64,000 bases of DNA from Rhododendron vialii (Eukaryota > Streptophyta > Magnoliopsida > Ericales > Ericaceae). Shown here one piece after another: positions 12,661 through 25,347 of this stretch (position 1 is its first letter; each line of letters opens with the position of its first letter). The notes below the pieces were generated by a model. That model had not been told where the DNA came from, did not search any database, and was given only the letters and a program-made list of their open reading frames with translations. The stretch is from the NCBI RefSeq assembly GCF_030253575.1, contig NC_080562.1, forward strand, positions 43,501,852 through 43,565,851, given 5' to 3'. A program made the position numbers and the translations under genes.

Positions 12661-14022
12661 ACCCCCAAGACCACCAAATAATTACTCAACCTAACACCGT
12701 TCTTTAGATCATGACATCTCATCTCGATGTATCTACTCCATAAGAAAGAGTAGTATTCGATCGGGTGATCAATTTTGTTCACCACATTTGAATACCATTT
12801 AATTTGATATCGTATGTATATGTAGTACTTAATAATTTCACCACTCCATGATTAGTTCGGCATATATAGCAGGTGTAATGAGATCATGTAAAGATCAATT
12901 AAATATAGAGAGCAAAATGCAATCATAATTACTAAGTACATTATTAGTAATTGTGGAAGAATAGATATTGAAACGAGCTTTTGCAGTCGAGATTCGAGAA
13001 TACTGTTCGACTTCAAGATCAGCTCAAGTTTGGACTTTTCTAGGAGTGTACCAAGAATTGAATTTCTAACTCTTTTCTTTTTATTGGTTGCTTATCTGAG
13101 AGCCTGGAGGCAAGAGCTGATTAAGTATATTTACTTGATATACGTGAGACGAAAATCACGCAGAAAATTAATCAGATCGAACAAATTAAGCTCAGGACAT
13201 TCCTTAGTAGGAGTAGGTATTTAACAAAAAATAATTTGTGCAAGCATTAAGGATACATAGAAAATACAAATGGGGCGCTTACGTGTTCACTATATTAGTA
13301 GTATTGTAAATTTGTAATGAAGCAGAAGATGCAAGATCATCGATCCTGCAGGTTACTACTATATATTTGACTTGTAAAAATTGGATAGATTTGAAATTGC
13401 AGGTACGTACGTACATACATATGCCGGCCACTTTAAAAGATTTGTTGTAGTGGTACATAGTAGTACTAGCTAGTATAAATATACTGTGTATAGTCCGCAT
13501 TGATTGGGGGATTAGGCTGTTAGGTAGACGAATTGAATAAAATCCTCAAGTAAATTAATGCCCCTTTAATAGCTAGGGCTTTGTTGTTGTTGTTGGTTTG
13601 TAAAATGGTTTAGGTAGAGGCTGTTTTCATCCATTCATGAGGGCTGAGGCTTTGTCACAACATTTATAACCTGCTAAAAGTCAGTGGAGGGGTAAATATA
13701 TATATGGCACAAGATATATAGACCGGTACGTATGATCGATGATGGTATCTCTGATTTTAATGAATCTTCAAGTCCTTCAAGCTAAGGGTGGGTGGGTACC
13801 GGGTGGCCCTTTGCTGCTTTGCCCATCAATCAGAAAACTGCATGGATGCAAGTCACTTTCTGAGTTTAATGGATTTCCCATTTAATGACTAGTACCCTTT
13901 TGACAACTCCCATCAAGTTCAACTTAATTGGTCTTGGTATTGATCTATTCTTCTTTCAGACCTCTATATAATTAATTATGTCCCACCAAGTTGATTTAAC
14001 GGATGTAAATTCAATACTATTG

Positions 14023-14023
14023 G

Positions 14024-14077
<54 letters not shown>
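14023..14077. repeat. Compound TA/TG microsatellite
   Basis: About 13 TA units run directly into about 15 TG units. A short imitation of its right flank (GTGTGAGTGTGTGTCTACA) follows at about 14110. Confidence 0.9.
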
Positions 14078-14079
<2 letters not shown>

Positions 14080-16124
14080 TGTGTGTCTACACGCACAGAA
14101 TGAAATATATGTGTGAGTGTGTGTCTACATTCAAAAAAATTGTCTTTCAAATTAATGGATGGTAATAGTCAAGTTGTTTTTGTTAGTAGTAGTATTTTAG
14201 TTGATGCATATTGGGAGAATGACTCCATTGGTCACGTCAGATTACTCATCTTATATAGTACGGAGTATGAAATTTGCAAGATCGATCTCTAACTATTAGT
14301 CCAGTGGATCAAACTAACATAACACATGTGGGGAAACTTAAGTGGGAAAACATTAATGCTTGTATTGTACTATGTGTGCGGCACACACAAGGGCATATAT
14401 CAAATCCACTTTTCGTGCTGTTAAAAGCAAAAGATCAAAATAACGAGGATTTCTTGTCTAGGGGTTTCAATATGGAGTACTGTACATACAACAGGTAATA
14501 AGCTAGGTAAAGGACATACTACTTACTACGTACATAATACTAGCAGCTCCCACGTGTGTGTGTGTGCAAGCTAGCTTAATTTTCAGCATCCTGTTTGAAC
14601 GATTTATTCACATTTCAAATCCAGCTTTGGTCCAGTCCACAAATAAAAGTAGTCCCTGAAAATGTCTAGCTCATTTATTATACTCCAGTACATATAACTT
14701 CCCAAGTCCCTAGAACAGATGGGGTCAGGTCAACCCTCATGTAATCACTAGCTAAATGGATTGTAGATACTGTTTTTCCTCCAGTAATACTATACGATAA
14801 CTTAACCTAATTTAATGGATCTAGCAAATTCAATTAATATTATCAAGAGTCAAATACTAGTATAATACTCATTATATATAGAGAGACAATGCCAATAAAC
14901 TATACAATTTGACTTCCTATGTTACAGGCTGCTGCAGGGCCTCGGACCTTTCTGCATGTGAACCAAAACAACCCCGAATAGCAGCAAGAACTTTCTCTAT
15001 TTTGCCCAAAAAAAAAACCCTTAAATTTAAAAAGACATTAAAATCCTTCTGAGATGGTTGGTATTGAATTGTAAATGAAAATGAATTCCATTTATTAAGA
15101 GTTAGGTATATCAATGGAATGCTTTCATTCATAGATGTCATACAAGTAGCTTTTCCATGAAGCAAACCGACCAGGAAAAAAACGCCACCTTTGATTTGAC
15201 ACTCATTTATTGGACATAAATACTTTGTGTTCAATACCCACCATCCGCCATTACCTTCAACACTCTAATATCATCTACCGCTCGAGAATGGGTGAGGTAG
15301 AAGATGACCGACCATATGCTAAGCAACAAGTTGAATTGACACAAGTCTCTGTCTGCAACTAATCAGTTTTCCATTCATGGTAAAGGCATATTATAATTAA
15401 TTTCATACAAAAGCAATCTTCAGACATAGGAATTTCCAGTCTTAAGATTTGGAGAAGGAGCTTACATTTTAAAAGATTTAGAGAAGGTGCATACATTCAC
15501 AAGAAACAAATGTACACTAACCTAGATTTCTTTTCGATTTGTTTCCATTCATCATGTCATGTGTACATGGTTCAGCTGATCGATGTGTACATCAACAACG
15601 GGTGAAGACCGGTGAAAAAATTTACTATTAAAGAGCCGGTGATGGACGCAACTATTTCGAGTTAAAACTCTACAAGGCCCCAATACTCCATTTTTGGAGC
15701 ACCCTACTATACAGGATTGAACCGGGTCAGAAATACGCAACGAAGCAAGTGCCAGTGGACAGAGTCGTAAATCTGGCTTGAATTCGAGACCACTGTAACC
15801 TCGGTTGGATTGGAGACACCACTACGTTAGTTTCATACCATGGGGGTGCCACGATTCAACGTTGATCAGATCCAAACACAATCAATCAATACTTGGCTTC
15901 AAGCCAAGTCAAACCATTACTACTACATTAGTTTAATTAGCGAAGTAGTTGGTGAAAGTATACGTGGAATATATGAAAACTTGGACTTTTTTCCTATTTC
16001 CAATAGAGGACACCAGCCCTTTTTAAACATATATATACCGTTCCTTTCTTTCCCTTAACTATCTTCTAACATTTACAAAAATCAAAACAATTCAATGCAA
16101 ACATAAAAGGTTCACCTCAACTTC

Positions 16125-18394
16125 TCATATCGAAATATTAAGATCAATCCGAGGTTTCTTCATGGGAATTGGTGATGGAATAAAAGTATGGCAACGAGGG
16201 CACTTAGGATCGCTTTTTGATATCAGCACGTAAAGGAGGCAACTAGGGCAGGCAGCAGCAAACGATGACGATGATTTCTCATCGTACTCCATCTTGGTTT
16301 CTTTGGTTGAAGAGGAATTATAAGATGGCGGAGATGATGAATTTGATATGGAAACTGACATGGACCGCTTCTTGATTGTTTCTTTCTCTGCTCTTTCGAG
16401 CGCGGATTTTACCTTGTCCAGCGTGCATACGCTTTGGTAACTTGCCGATGATGAGACAAGCTTTAGGTCTAAGTTGGTGTCCTCAAAGAGGTTTAGAGGC
16501 TGTTTAGATGATGGTGGGAAGTTTAGGTCTTGAAGCTTTGGAACTGTTCCATTGGACTGTTGGCTCTTATGATCCGATGAAGAGGATGAGTTTGGAGAGT
16601 TGCATCTTTGAAGGTACACTTTTCCTGACTGTAATGGTAAAATCAAGATGACACAAATTAGAACAACTTAATTCGATATTTATACATCTTTTTGACAAGC
16701 TAAGCAAGAAGGCTACTACATGCGCAAAACTATTTCACCAATTCTCTCCACTTCTAATGTCTAATAAACAACAGTTTAATCGCTAAAGAGGATCTAGGGA
16801 TTCATCGTTAGGTTGTTGAGGGATTGGGAAGGATAGAGATTGATAAGGAAATGATCAGCCAAACAACAGCAAATGATCTTTACATGGCATTTTAAGTTAC
16901 ACATAAATCAGTTTGTTGTGTCAGTAAAAGAAGCAAATCCTTGTTTATAAATAAAAACTCTCTCATAAAAACTAGCGGCAAAGTACTTTTAAATATAATC
17001 AAAATGAAATATCCAATAAATGGCATATCTTTCCCAATGCCATGATATAAGTATTAAAAGGAGATATCTTATCGCAATTCGCAATCAATGAATACATAAA
17101 GAGCAAAACCATCATCTTCACGTCATTTAAGGCGTTTTTTAATTCAAAAGTAACTCAATATAACAATCAAAATAAATAGAGAAATCAAAGACCCCATTAG
17201 AGTACATTAAATCTGTTCTGTTCTGTTCTGTTCACATGAAATACCAAGACAAAAATCCAAATGGATACAGACACTGAGACATACAGGGAGGGAGATACAA
17301 GAATAAATGGATAATAATTATTAAAAAAAGAAGAAGAAGAGGTAAGTTGAGATATTAATGATGACAAATAATAACTGTTGAAGATCTTGATTGAGGATTT
17401 ATCGTACCAGTGAGTAAATGGATTACTTTAAATCGCAAATCATCAACCATATAAATTACTACTACTAAATTTCTTATCTTTAAATAAGGCAATAAAGCTG
17501 AAATCAATTTCTTTCTTATCTTTAAATAAGGCAATAAAACTATAATCAAATACTCTCGAGTAAAAACACGAAAACGTCTGCAAACTAAGAATTAAACCAC
17601 TTAAATAGTAGAACAACAATAATCACGTACCACCGGAGAAGCAGGGCAAAGCAAATACTTGGGAAATACTACCGATCATCAATTACAACGTAGGAAAGTA
17701 CAGTAATTCCATAAGGACATACATATTCCACACATGAAAACCGATTCATCTCACCAGAATTTATCAACAGAAAAAAAAAAAAAAAAAAAAGCAATATAGT
17801 TGGATGCTTGTGATTGGTTCCATATTGGATATATAATCGAGCATGTCGTCAAGGATTAAGGCAAATCATAACATGTGATGAGTAAGCAAAAAAATAGTAG
17901 ATTGGTGTGGACAATCAATGAAATACTACTATAGCAACTCTATATTAGCCGACCCCGATTCTGTTTGGTTTGGTATCAGTTCGGATGTGGAGAAAATAAA
18001 GGGAAAAACATCAATTAACACTTTGAAACTTCTTTCACAAGGACCTAACACCAAAATTCTGCTTACAAAAAACTTGAAAAGAATCAAAATCCCCCCACCC
18101 CCGTTTTCCCCTTTTCCTTCTTGTTACTATGATTTTGACAATACCCAGAAAAAGAATAACAGAATTTTAAAGTGGGTGAGAGATAAACTAGGATACCTTC
18201 AAATCGAGACGCTTTTCCCAGCCGGTGGGGACCTGCAAATCGAGGTCGAGTTCTTTGGAGTCGATGGTACCACACCCACCAAGAAAATCCTGAGTAATCA
18301 GGGCCGTCGATTTCCCTGAATCATTCACCACCTGCTTATCCTCCTTGTTGTACCCTTTCATTATCCGAACCAGAGAGCTTACATCAGCCGCCAT
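16125..18394 (-). CDS. GIR1-like EAR-motif / zinc-ribbon putative co-repressor
   Basis: Two exons, 18394-18197 and 16628-16125, give 233 residues. The donor is AAG|GTATCC and the acceptor TTACAG|TCAGG; the join is in phase 0. Visible parts are LDLDL near residue 50, a half-WW-like stretch around GWEKRLDLK at the exon junction, DLNFPP (100-105), LDLKL (119-123), a long Ser-rich middle, two CxxC pairs (C193/C196 and C209/C212), and a terminal IDLNISI (227-233). The CxxC zinc ribbon resembles Arabidopsis GL2-INTERACTING REPRESSOR proteins. LxLxL and DLNxxP are known TOPLESS-binding EAR motifs. A nuclear transcriptional co-repressor is therefore the likely role, but the partner is unknown. The 1.57-kb intron holds a tandem pair of TTTCTTATCTTTAAATAAGG words near 17470 and 17513. 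A GA microsatellite at 18438-18482 lies in the 5' leader. Confidence 0.83.
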
Positions 18395-18432
18395 TTCTTC
18401 TCAAGGCAAGGGACAGAAACGAGGGTGGGAAG

Positions 18433-18484
<52 letters not shown>

Positions 18485-19077
18485 AAGAGAACAATTGGAT
18501 GAAATGAAATGCGGTTGGGTAGATAATAGAGGGGGGAGGGAGATTGACGGGAAGTAAATGGAGTTCCGTTATACGGATTTTTCCATTTAGACAGAAAGTT
18601 ATAGGAGTTCGATTCTCTGCGGACCCAAATCTCTAATCAAGTGTTTTATCCGGGCCCACCATGTTACTATCTGAACCGTTCATCTTATCAAAATTGCAAA
18701 AAATAATCTCGTATAATTTGCATGCACGAGCGGATAAACATCTTTTAAAAACCTCAAATACTATTTAATCCTGCAAATTGAGAACGTAAGCGTATGCCAA
18801 AAATTGAAAACTGAAGCAGAAAGTCTTGCTAAAAATTATGTGACAGATCAAAAAATACATTCTTGAGCTCTCGGTCTTATTTAAAAATTGGTACTAGAAA
18901 ACAAATAAAAGAATATTTGACGATGTACGGTTGATTTAAATTTTTTTTTTAAAAAACAATGTTTAGGTGGAATACAAAAAGTCTTAAGGGATGAGATCAA
19001 GAAGTTGGGTTGAAAGTGAGCCCACGTACTAAAAGATGAACGCTTGATATGTAACCGCATAGAATTCTTTTCGAGAA

Positions 19078-19217
19078 ATGCTAAGTACAAAGAAAATGGG
19101 TAAAGAAAAGATTTTTAAAGTATACATGAACGGCTCAGATGCACTGCACAGTGAATCTAAGCCGTTCATGTATACTTTAAGGATCTTTTTTTTGCTTATT
19201 TTCTTTGTCCCTAGCGC
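19078..19217. repeat. Hairpin-forming foldback element
   Basis: A 25-bp arm at 19116-19140 (TAAAGTATACATGAACGGCT then CAGAT) pairs with 19155-19179 at a single mismatch across a 14-base loop. Pairing continues outward less perfectly to about 60 bp per side, ending in GCTAAGTACAAAG and CTTTGTCCCTAGC. It has no coding capacity. It is either a MITE or a precursor-like hairpin. Confidence 0.7.
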
Positions 19218-19982
19218 TCCTCATTCTTTTCTCTTCAATGGGAGATTAACTAGGGCAATTATATTTGAATTATGAGTATATAGTAGTAATAATAATAATA
19301 GTATTTCAAATCCAAGTGCATTAAATGGGGTCATTAATGAGGTGTTTGAAAGAGTTTTAAAAAATAAAAATAAAAAGGAAAAAAGGGGGAAGAATTCAAG
19401 AAAGGAGGAGGAGAGGGGGCCGTCAGTAATGGCGGCATTAAATGCTAAGTTGAAAGGGAAATATTAATACTACTAGTAGGAGTGGGAAGGAGAGGACAGC
19501 TGTGCTTTATTGCCCACACTTTATACCCACCTACACCCTTTAACTTTCTAGATTACCTAAATTAAGTCCCCCTCATTAATGAATTTCTTTAATGAAAGAA
19601 AATGACCCAATAACTGTTCATGCCCTATTTACTTTCTCATACATACCCCCCCTCTACTTGTCTTTATTTCACTCTTTTAACCCTTAATTTTTTTAATAAC
19701 CGGATGTATGCACATGTCCTAAATTCCGGAACATGTGTAGGCTTCGTAGAATCGTAGATTACAATCCAAGAATTTTCTTATTTTTGAAAATATAAAACAT
19801 CCAACGAAATTATAAGTATGTTTTGTCTAATTATTCATGTACAACGCATTTCTAGAAGCAACATGACCAAAATTTTCTTATATTTTGTCCTTTTTTTTCC
19901 CTAAGGAAAAGGATGAAAAGGGGTGACGAGTGTAGCTTCCCTCATGAGCGTGATCAACGGGGTTCCCATCCATGATGGAATG

Positions 19983-20310
19983 TTTTTTTTTTTTTTATAA
20001 CTTGCGCATTTTATAACCAACCAACTCAAAACAAGGGGATTAATTCCTCAAACAAGAACCTATACAAAAGGAAATCCTCAAACATTCTACCAAAGCTACA
20101 AAAATTCTACAACCCAAGCACTTTACTTGAAATGTTCCAGCTTCGGCAAAGACTTTGATTTTCCAGAGAGTTTGGGAAATGCTCCCAGATGCAAACCCGA
20201 AGTCTCACGTTATCTTCAATACTCGCAAGCACATTATCAACTCCTCTACGCTTTCCTCCAAACGCTCGAGTATTTCTTTTCAACCATAGATTGTAGACCT
20301 CATGATTTTT
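19983..20310 (-). pseudogene. LINE reverse-transcriptase 3' fragment with poly(A)
   Basis: On the minus strand about 65 codons ending at 20107 read like the extreme C-terminus of plant L1-type LINE polyproteins. They show a W-x-x-RN-x-R-F-type opening and a closing LCRSWNIS word. A run of T at 19983-19997 is the poly(A) tail seen from the other strand. The rest of the LINE is missing. The break at about 20310 coincides with another poly(T) stretch, so a second retroposon seems to have landed there. It is a dead fragment. Confidence 0.65.
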
Positions 20311-20600
20311 TTTTATCGGCAAAAATAAATTTCATTAACTCATAACACAAAGTGCAGAGATAATAGTTGTTTGGGTACACTGGTCTGACCACCCAAGACC
20401 CTCTTCTTCAAACCACACGGAGGAAGTTGATTTAGGCCCAACGGCTGAGCCCAAACCAGGGGGAAAACCTATAAAAAAAAAAAAAACCCAATGGTTGGTA
20501 AGGAACCAACCAAAACCAAAACCAAAAGGACCCCAACACAAACAAGATGGATGGAATGTTGAGTTTTGGCTATCTGTGCTAATTAGGGTCGTTACCACAT
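20309..20600 (-). mobile_element. Probable retroposon 3' end (LINE-like)
   Basis: Read on the minus strand the segment ends AATGAAATTTATTTTTGCCGAT followed by eight or nine A. This is a tail commonly seen at the 3' ends of plant LINE insertions. Upstream sequence has no intact frame. It abuts the LINE fragment that ends at 20310. The 5' limit is a guess. Confidence 0.4.
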
Positions 20601-22082
20601 CGCGTTCTTACAAATTAACCACTATTTAGAGGAGGACAGTCCGTCACCATAGTCCCACTAAGGTGCGAGTGGATTTTGTCTTGCTAAAGAACTAATAACT
20701 TCTGGTCTTTATAGGAGGAATTTATGGATCGCTAAATCAATTGTATTGGAACGGCAGGGCGGGGCAGGGCACCACATTTTGAATGCTCGTTTCAAAATGT
20801 GAATTGTTTTGAGTATTTGCATTTACTGGTAAACATAGGTCACAAGTATTTTAGGTAAAGGGAACATGTCATATTTTTCTACGAGTTGGTTGTTTCTCTC
20901 GTATTCAAATGTGCCACCATACCATTATAATTTTGCTTCAGACTTATTCTTGCTACTACTAATAGTGTTACTGTATGCCATTTGCTTTAGGCGTGGGTCC
21001 AAAATGGCTAGATTGTATAAGTTGAGAAATGATTGGCTTTATGATGGCTCTGATGTAGTATAATACTCCAGCTATTAATACATATTGATCATAAAATGCG
21101 TCTATCGTATGTACATTATCTCTAACTCATAAAATGAATTTTTCATTTTTTATAACTGGATGCCCGGGCCAGTTTACGCACACCTCGACTAATTCTAGGG
21201 CCTTGAAGGTAATAATCAGGCATAACCCCCAATGGCCCCCAACATTTGAAATGTTTGACTTCCGTAAGAATGAAACATGTAATCTAATGGAGGAGCACTT
21301 ATTGCTTTCTCCTCCGCGAAGATATTCTTCTAGAATCACCCTCCAGATATAAAAGAAAGCATACTTTATATTGATGTGTAAACATTGGACTGCCATGTGG
21401 GGACATGCCACATCTTGATGTGGGAAAAAAACTATTTCATCATTTTTATTTATTTTTTTGATCCGCACTATTTCATCATAGAATCAGGAGGGAGGACTAT
21501 TTTTTTGATGACCGGATATACCTCAACTAAGGGTCCATAAAATTAATGATCGGACAAATCCTTCAGTGGTAAAGTAAGTTTATAATGTGTAGCCTTTGTA
21601 TAGGATTTAAACATACATCCTCATGGAAGACAAATACTGTACTAATTTATCTTGTCGTGTGTCCACATGACCAAAGCCTAATTAATATGGTTGAGGAGGA
21701 GGACTTATTCACTATTCAGTTGGAATCAATGGAAATACCTCACTCACAAATACTGGTGATGACTACTGAGAATAGGAGGAGTATCTCCTCTCTCACAAAT
21801 AAGTCTCACACAATGCCCCAAAAGAAAGAGAAATGAACATGCAGAGATTAATTAAAGGTAAACAATTGACTTTTGATTCAACATTTATGATGTGATTAAA
21901 ATACTACTAGTAATTTGTAAGCATATCGACTGTACATCTTTCCCAATTATTGGGAAGTACAGTAGTAGTAGTATTAGTAATAGCTACAGTAGGTTTTAAT
22001 TCTTGGGGATTACTATAAAATCTTTTTGGTAAAGGAGTACTCCAGTGGTAGTATTGCCGTAAAGCTATTGGAAGAGTGGTGC

Positions 22083-22345
22083 TACAGTTCCCGACGGGGG
22101 ATCCGACCGAATTCCCGACGGCTCGCCGGGCCCACTCCGGCCACCGGACAGCTGATCGGAGCCGACCAAAAATTCTAAAAAAAAAAACGAGTGGGTTCGC
22201 GGGAGAATCAACGACATCCGATGTGTGTAGGTGGCCGATCCAAACACTCTATTTTTTTGTATACATTCCGATCAGCCGTCCGGTGACTGGAGTGGATCCG
22301 ACGAGCCGTCGGAATTTCGGTCGGGATCCCCGGTCGGGGTCCTTA
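22083..22345. repeat. GC-rich foldback element
   Basis: The left arm, 22087-22161, contains GATCCGACCGAATTCCCGAC, CCACTCCGGCCACCGGAC and GCTGATCGGA. The right arm, 22265-22342, is its complement, with ATCAGCCGTCCGGTGACTGG, GGATCCGACGAGCCGTCGG and CGGTCGGGATCC. The arms are about 75 bp with few mismatches and the loop is AT-rich, about 100 bp. The element is an abrupt GC island in AT-rich DNA. It is non-coding although open frames cross it. Confidence 0.75.
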
Positions 22346-24024
22346 GACTTTCTGCTATTGGAATGCAACATTTATTGTGGTGAGGCCTCCCCCCCCATGG
22401 GATGACCAAATTAATCCTACATCATCGTCTTTTGGAACTTTCAAGTATCACGGTCGTCTTTTGGATAGATTTTCAGTCATCATAAGTATATATGAGTGCA
22501 AGAAAATTTTGGCAAAATTTGTTTTGGAAGTTCGCCTCCATTGGCAAAACTCGTTTGGGAGATAGATTATGGATTGTGATTATTTATTATTCGGTCACAA
22601 TTTTTATTTGAGAGTTCTATTCTCATAATGGATCCTCCGATAATCTATTATGAAAACTACACTCTAGAGACACATAGGAGGTATGGGGATGAAAGCTCAC
22701 AACCCAAAATCGATAAGGGGTGTTTCCGATAGTGAATAAGTTTTGAGAAAAAATTTGTTGTGATCAAGTTGTTAGGTGTATCCGGCAGCGAATAAGTTGT
22801 TGAGAAATGTCAAGTTGTATATGTTTTATTGTTGAATGTGTGAGTGAAAAAATTATTGATAAAGAAGTTGTTGCAAAGTTAGTATAAACAACAAGCTAAA
22901 ATATCAAAACTTGTTGATTAGTATGAACGAAGTGGTAAAAACGCTTACGTTTTTTTCTTAAATTATTCGGGTTTTTTTTTTTTTTTTTATCCGCCTCAAA
23001 TTCTTAGTTGAAACACCCTAAATGGAGTAACATGCAAATTCGACTTCAAATAAAAGACAAGTAGACGACCATAGAATTGAAACTGGATGCTAATTCGATA
23101 TTTTCCAAATGAACAAACAATATTGTATTGGTCCTCTCTTAGTGGACGATAGAATTAGTTCACATGATCATTAGTGATGCATGTGTAAGGTGATCCGGAT
23201 ACTTGAATTATAAAAAATTAACAATACTAAATTGCATAAGATATACAAAACGTAGAATTGGTCCATATGATTAGTCGATGCATACGTAAGCTGGTCTTTA
23301 TAAAAAACTAACAATGTTGAATTGCATAAGAGATACACCGAATATCACCGTAATCATATGCCAGAGCATCAAACACAAATTTGGACTGATGGTAACCTCT
23401 GGTTTACAAGAGAAGGTGGGGGCGTTGGTGCATGGCGTGGAGGAGGAAGAGGAGAGGAGGCCTGGCAGGATTTGGGGAGGAGGGACGAAGAGAGAACCCT
23501 TTATTTTTTTGTTGTCAAATCCTTATGCGTACAAATTTGGAACTGACTTTGAGAAAACCTTTATTTTTTTTTCCAACTTAGGGTCCTGTTCATTTGCACG
23601 AAAAAGATGGAAAAATCAAATTTCTTATAACTTTATGTGTTTAACAGAAAAGTTGTAGAACGCACAACTTCAACTTTTTCACTGGAAAAAAATAAGTATT
23701 GCCAAAAGGAATGAATTCTTGTTTTTCTGTAAAATTTATTGTCAAGATAACACACACAAAAAAATAAATTTTATTTTACTTTACTTTTTCTGAGAATTAA
23801 TTTTTCACACAATATTTTCGACAGCTGAACGGAACATTAGTGAAGGTAAGTTGATCTGAATTCGGATGTAGATATGGACCGTTTTACAGGCCCATTCGAG
23901 CATGGGCTATCATAAGCTAATATGACATCCTCACAATAGAACAGATACTAATCCATCCCTCCAAGCCCAACAACACCCAAATATCTCAAATATAGGTATA
24001 GTTAAAGGTTTTCAAAAAATAAAA

Positions 24025-24580
24025 GAACCGTAGGGGTTCGATTTGACGGGACCTTGACCACGATATGGGCTAAGCTCCTCCCTTCGTTGATTCGCGCTTC
24101 CACCGCTTGACCTGCAACAAGTCATTAGGGCTGGGAAAGCCCAGTGACCTTCCGACGATCAAGTTAGATCTCAGGGGAGAGTGTAGATCTAGGGTTAGGG
24201 AATGATGGCCTACCTCTCCTGGTGAGTATCCCTTTGTATTTATAGACCTAGATTTTCTTGGCCTCCAAGCTAGCGCGTGGAGGATATGCTTAGGTAACCG
24301 CCTCGGATGACGTCATATATGACGAAAGGGATGAAGTGGTTACGGAGCACATGGCCAGACCTGATCCCCATGATTGCGCCTGCTCCACGATCTTTGGGGG
24401 GACCCATCTGGTGTAACTGCTTCTTTCTGAATGCTTCGGATGCGCCGAAGCAAGAACTTGTGCTGATAGCATTATCCAAAAATTAGTCTTACTATCAAGC
24501 GATTATCCAAGTAGCATGGCAGGACCGTAGATTCCAACCGATCTATTGACCGGACTCCCACGGGGCTCTGGCTCGAAACA
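24025..24580 (-). mobile_element. Probable solo LTR or LTR fragment
   Basis: On the minus strand the segment starts TGTTTCGAGCCAGAGCC near 24580. It carries a TATA box, GGTCTATAAATAC, near 24233-24245 and then a GC-rich leader that looks like R/U5. This order is that of a gypsy-type LTR. The 3' boundary and a target duplication could not be found, so limits and superfamily are uncertain. Confidence 0.45.
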
Positions 24581-24811
24581 CCTGACCAGGTTACCGAGGA
24601 GGTAACCGAGGCCACCAGAAGAACGTTTCAAATTTCACAAGAAAAATTTGTCCCTTGAATTGTTTTTCTCAAATTTTTTGCGATTGCTCACCCGAACTAA
24701 ATTAACTTTAAATTAGCGGGATAGAAATACAAAATCATACCGGTGAAAGACATTGTTACTTACGCCTAAATTGGTGAATTTTAGGGGTGAGACGGATTAA
24801 ATTGTACTTTC

Positions 24812-25057
24812 TTTTCTTTTTTTGTCAAAATCGATAACAGAGGATATTATTATGTATCAAAATCATCAAGCGGAGCTTTCATCCCTCAGTAAAGGATCAA
24901 GAATCCACACAAGAGGAGATTCAGTCCATAGACTACACCTCTCCCCAACTAAACCTCTACTAGCCAATACATGCGCTACATTATTAGTAGAGCACCTAGA
25001 GAAAGAAAAAATATAGCTTGCATATCCCCTCCCCAAAGCTCTTACATCATTTAGCAC
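24812..25057 (-). pseudogene. LINE-type RNase H (RVT_3) 3' fragment
   Basis: A 63-codon minus-strand stretch (25057-24866) has the pattern N-N-V-A-H-x-L-A-x-R-G-L typical of the C-terminal end of RNase H domains found in plant LINEs. A T-rich tract at 24806-24826 would be the decayed poly(A) tail. The upstream part of the domain is absent, so this is a 5'-truncated insertion without function. Confidence 0.6.
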
Positions 25058-25347
25058 AAAACATATTTTTTGCTAAAAATTGGTTATTTTTCAAAATATT
25101 TGGGTAAAAGTAATTTTTTTTTACTTTTCCGATTCTTTTTATCGAGACGAATCAATAACCCACAAAAAATTTGGCGCAAAACTAACAAATACGAAAAAAT
25201 TCAAATAAAGACAAAACTTTCATATTTAAGTAAAGTTCAAGAGAACGCAGCCTAACTAGGGCAAAAGATAATAAATAAAAAAAAGAAGAAGTTATAAAAT
25301 CAAGAAAAATGGACAAATGAAAATGTAAATGTAAAAAAAAAACCCAT

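Larger units (their letters stand above)
6037..16124. other. Gene-free stretch with small repeats
   Basis: Ten kilobases without a supportable gene. They hold the foldback elements listed separately and a Stowaway-like MITE at about 7369-7580, with arms around TTTCTAAATAAGTGTTT and AACACTTATTTAGGAAC. A half Stowaway-like end lies near 10797 (CCCTCCGTTCCAAAT). There is a run of 19 C at 7731-7749, an AAT microsatellite at 10338-10373 and a TA/TG microsatellite at 14023-14077. Open frames here are short and show no family resemblance. Confidence 0.55.

Noticed and set aside
22076-22405. A 109-codon plus-strand frame with Arg- and Pro-rich content
   Set aside because: The frame is produced by the GC-rich foldback arms; the arms explain the composition and no domain is visible.
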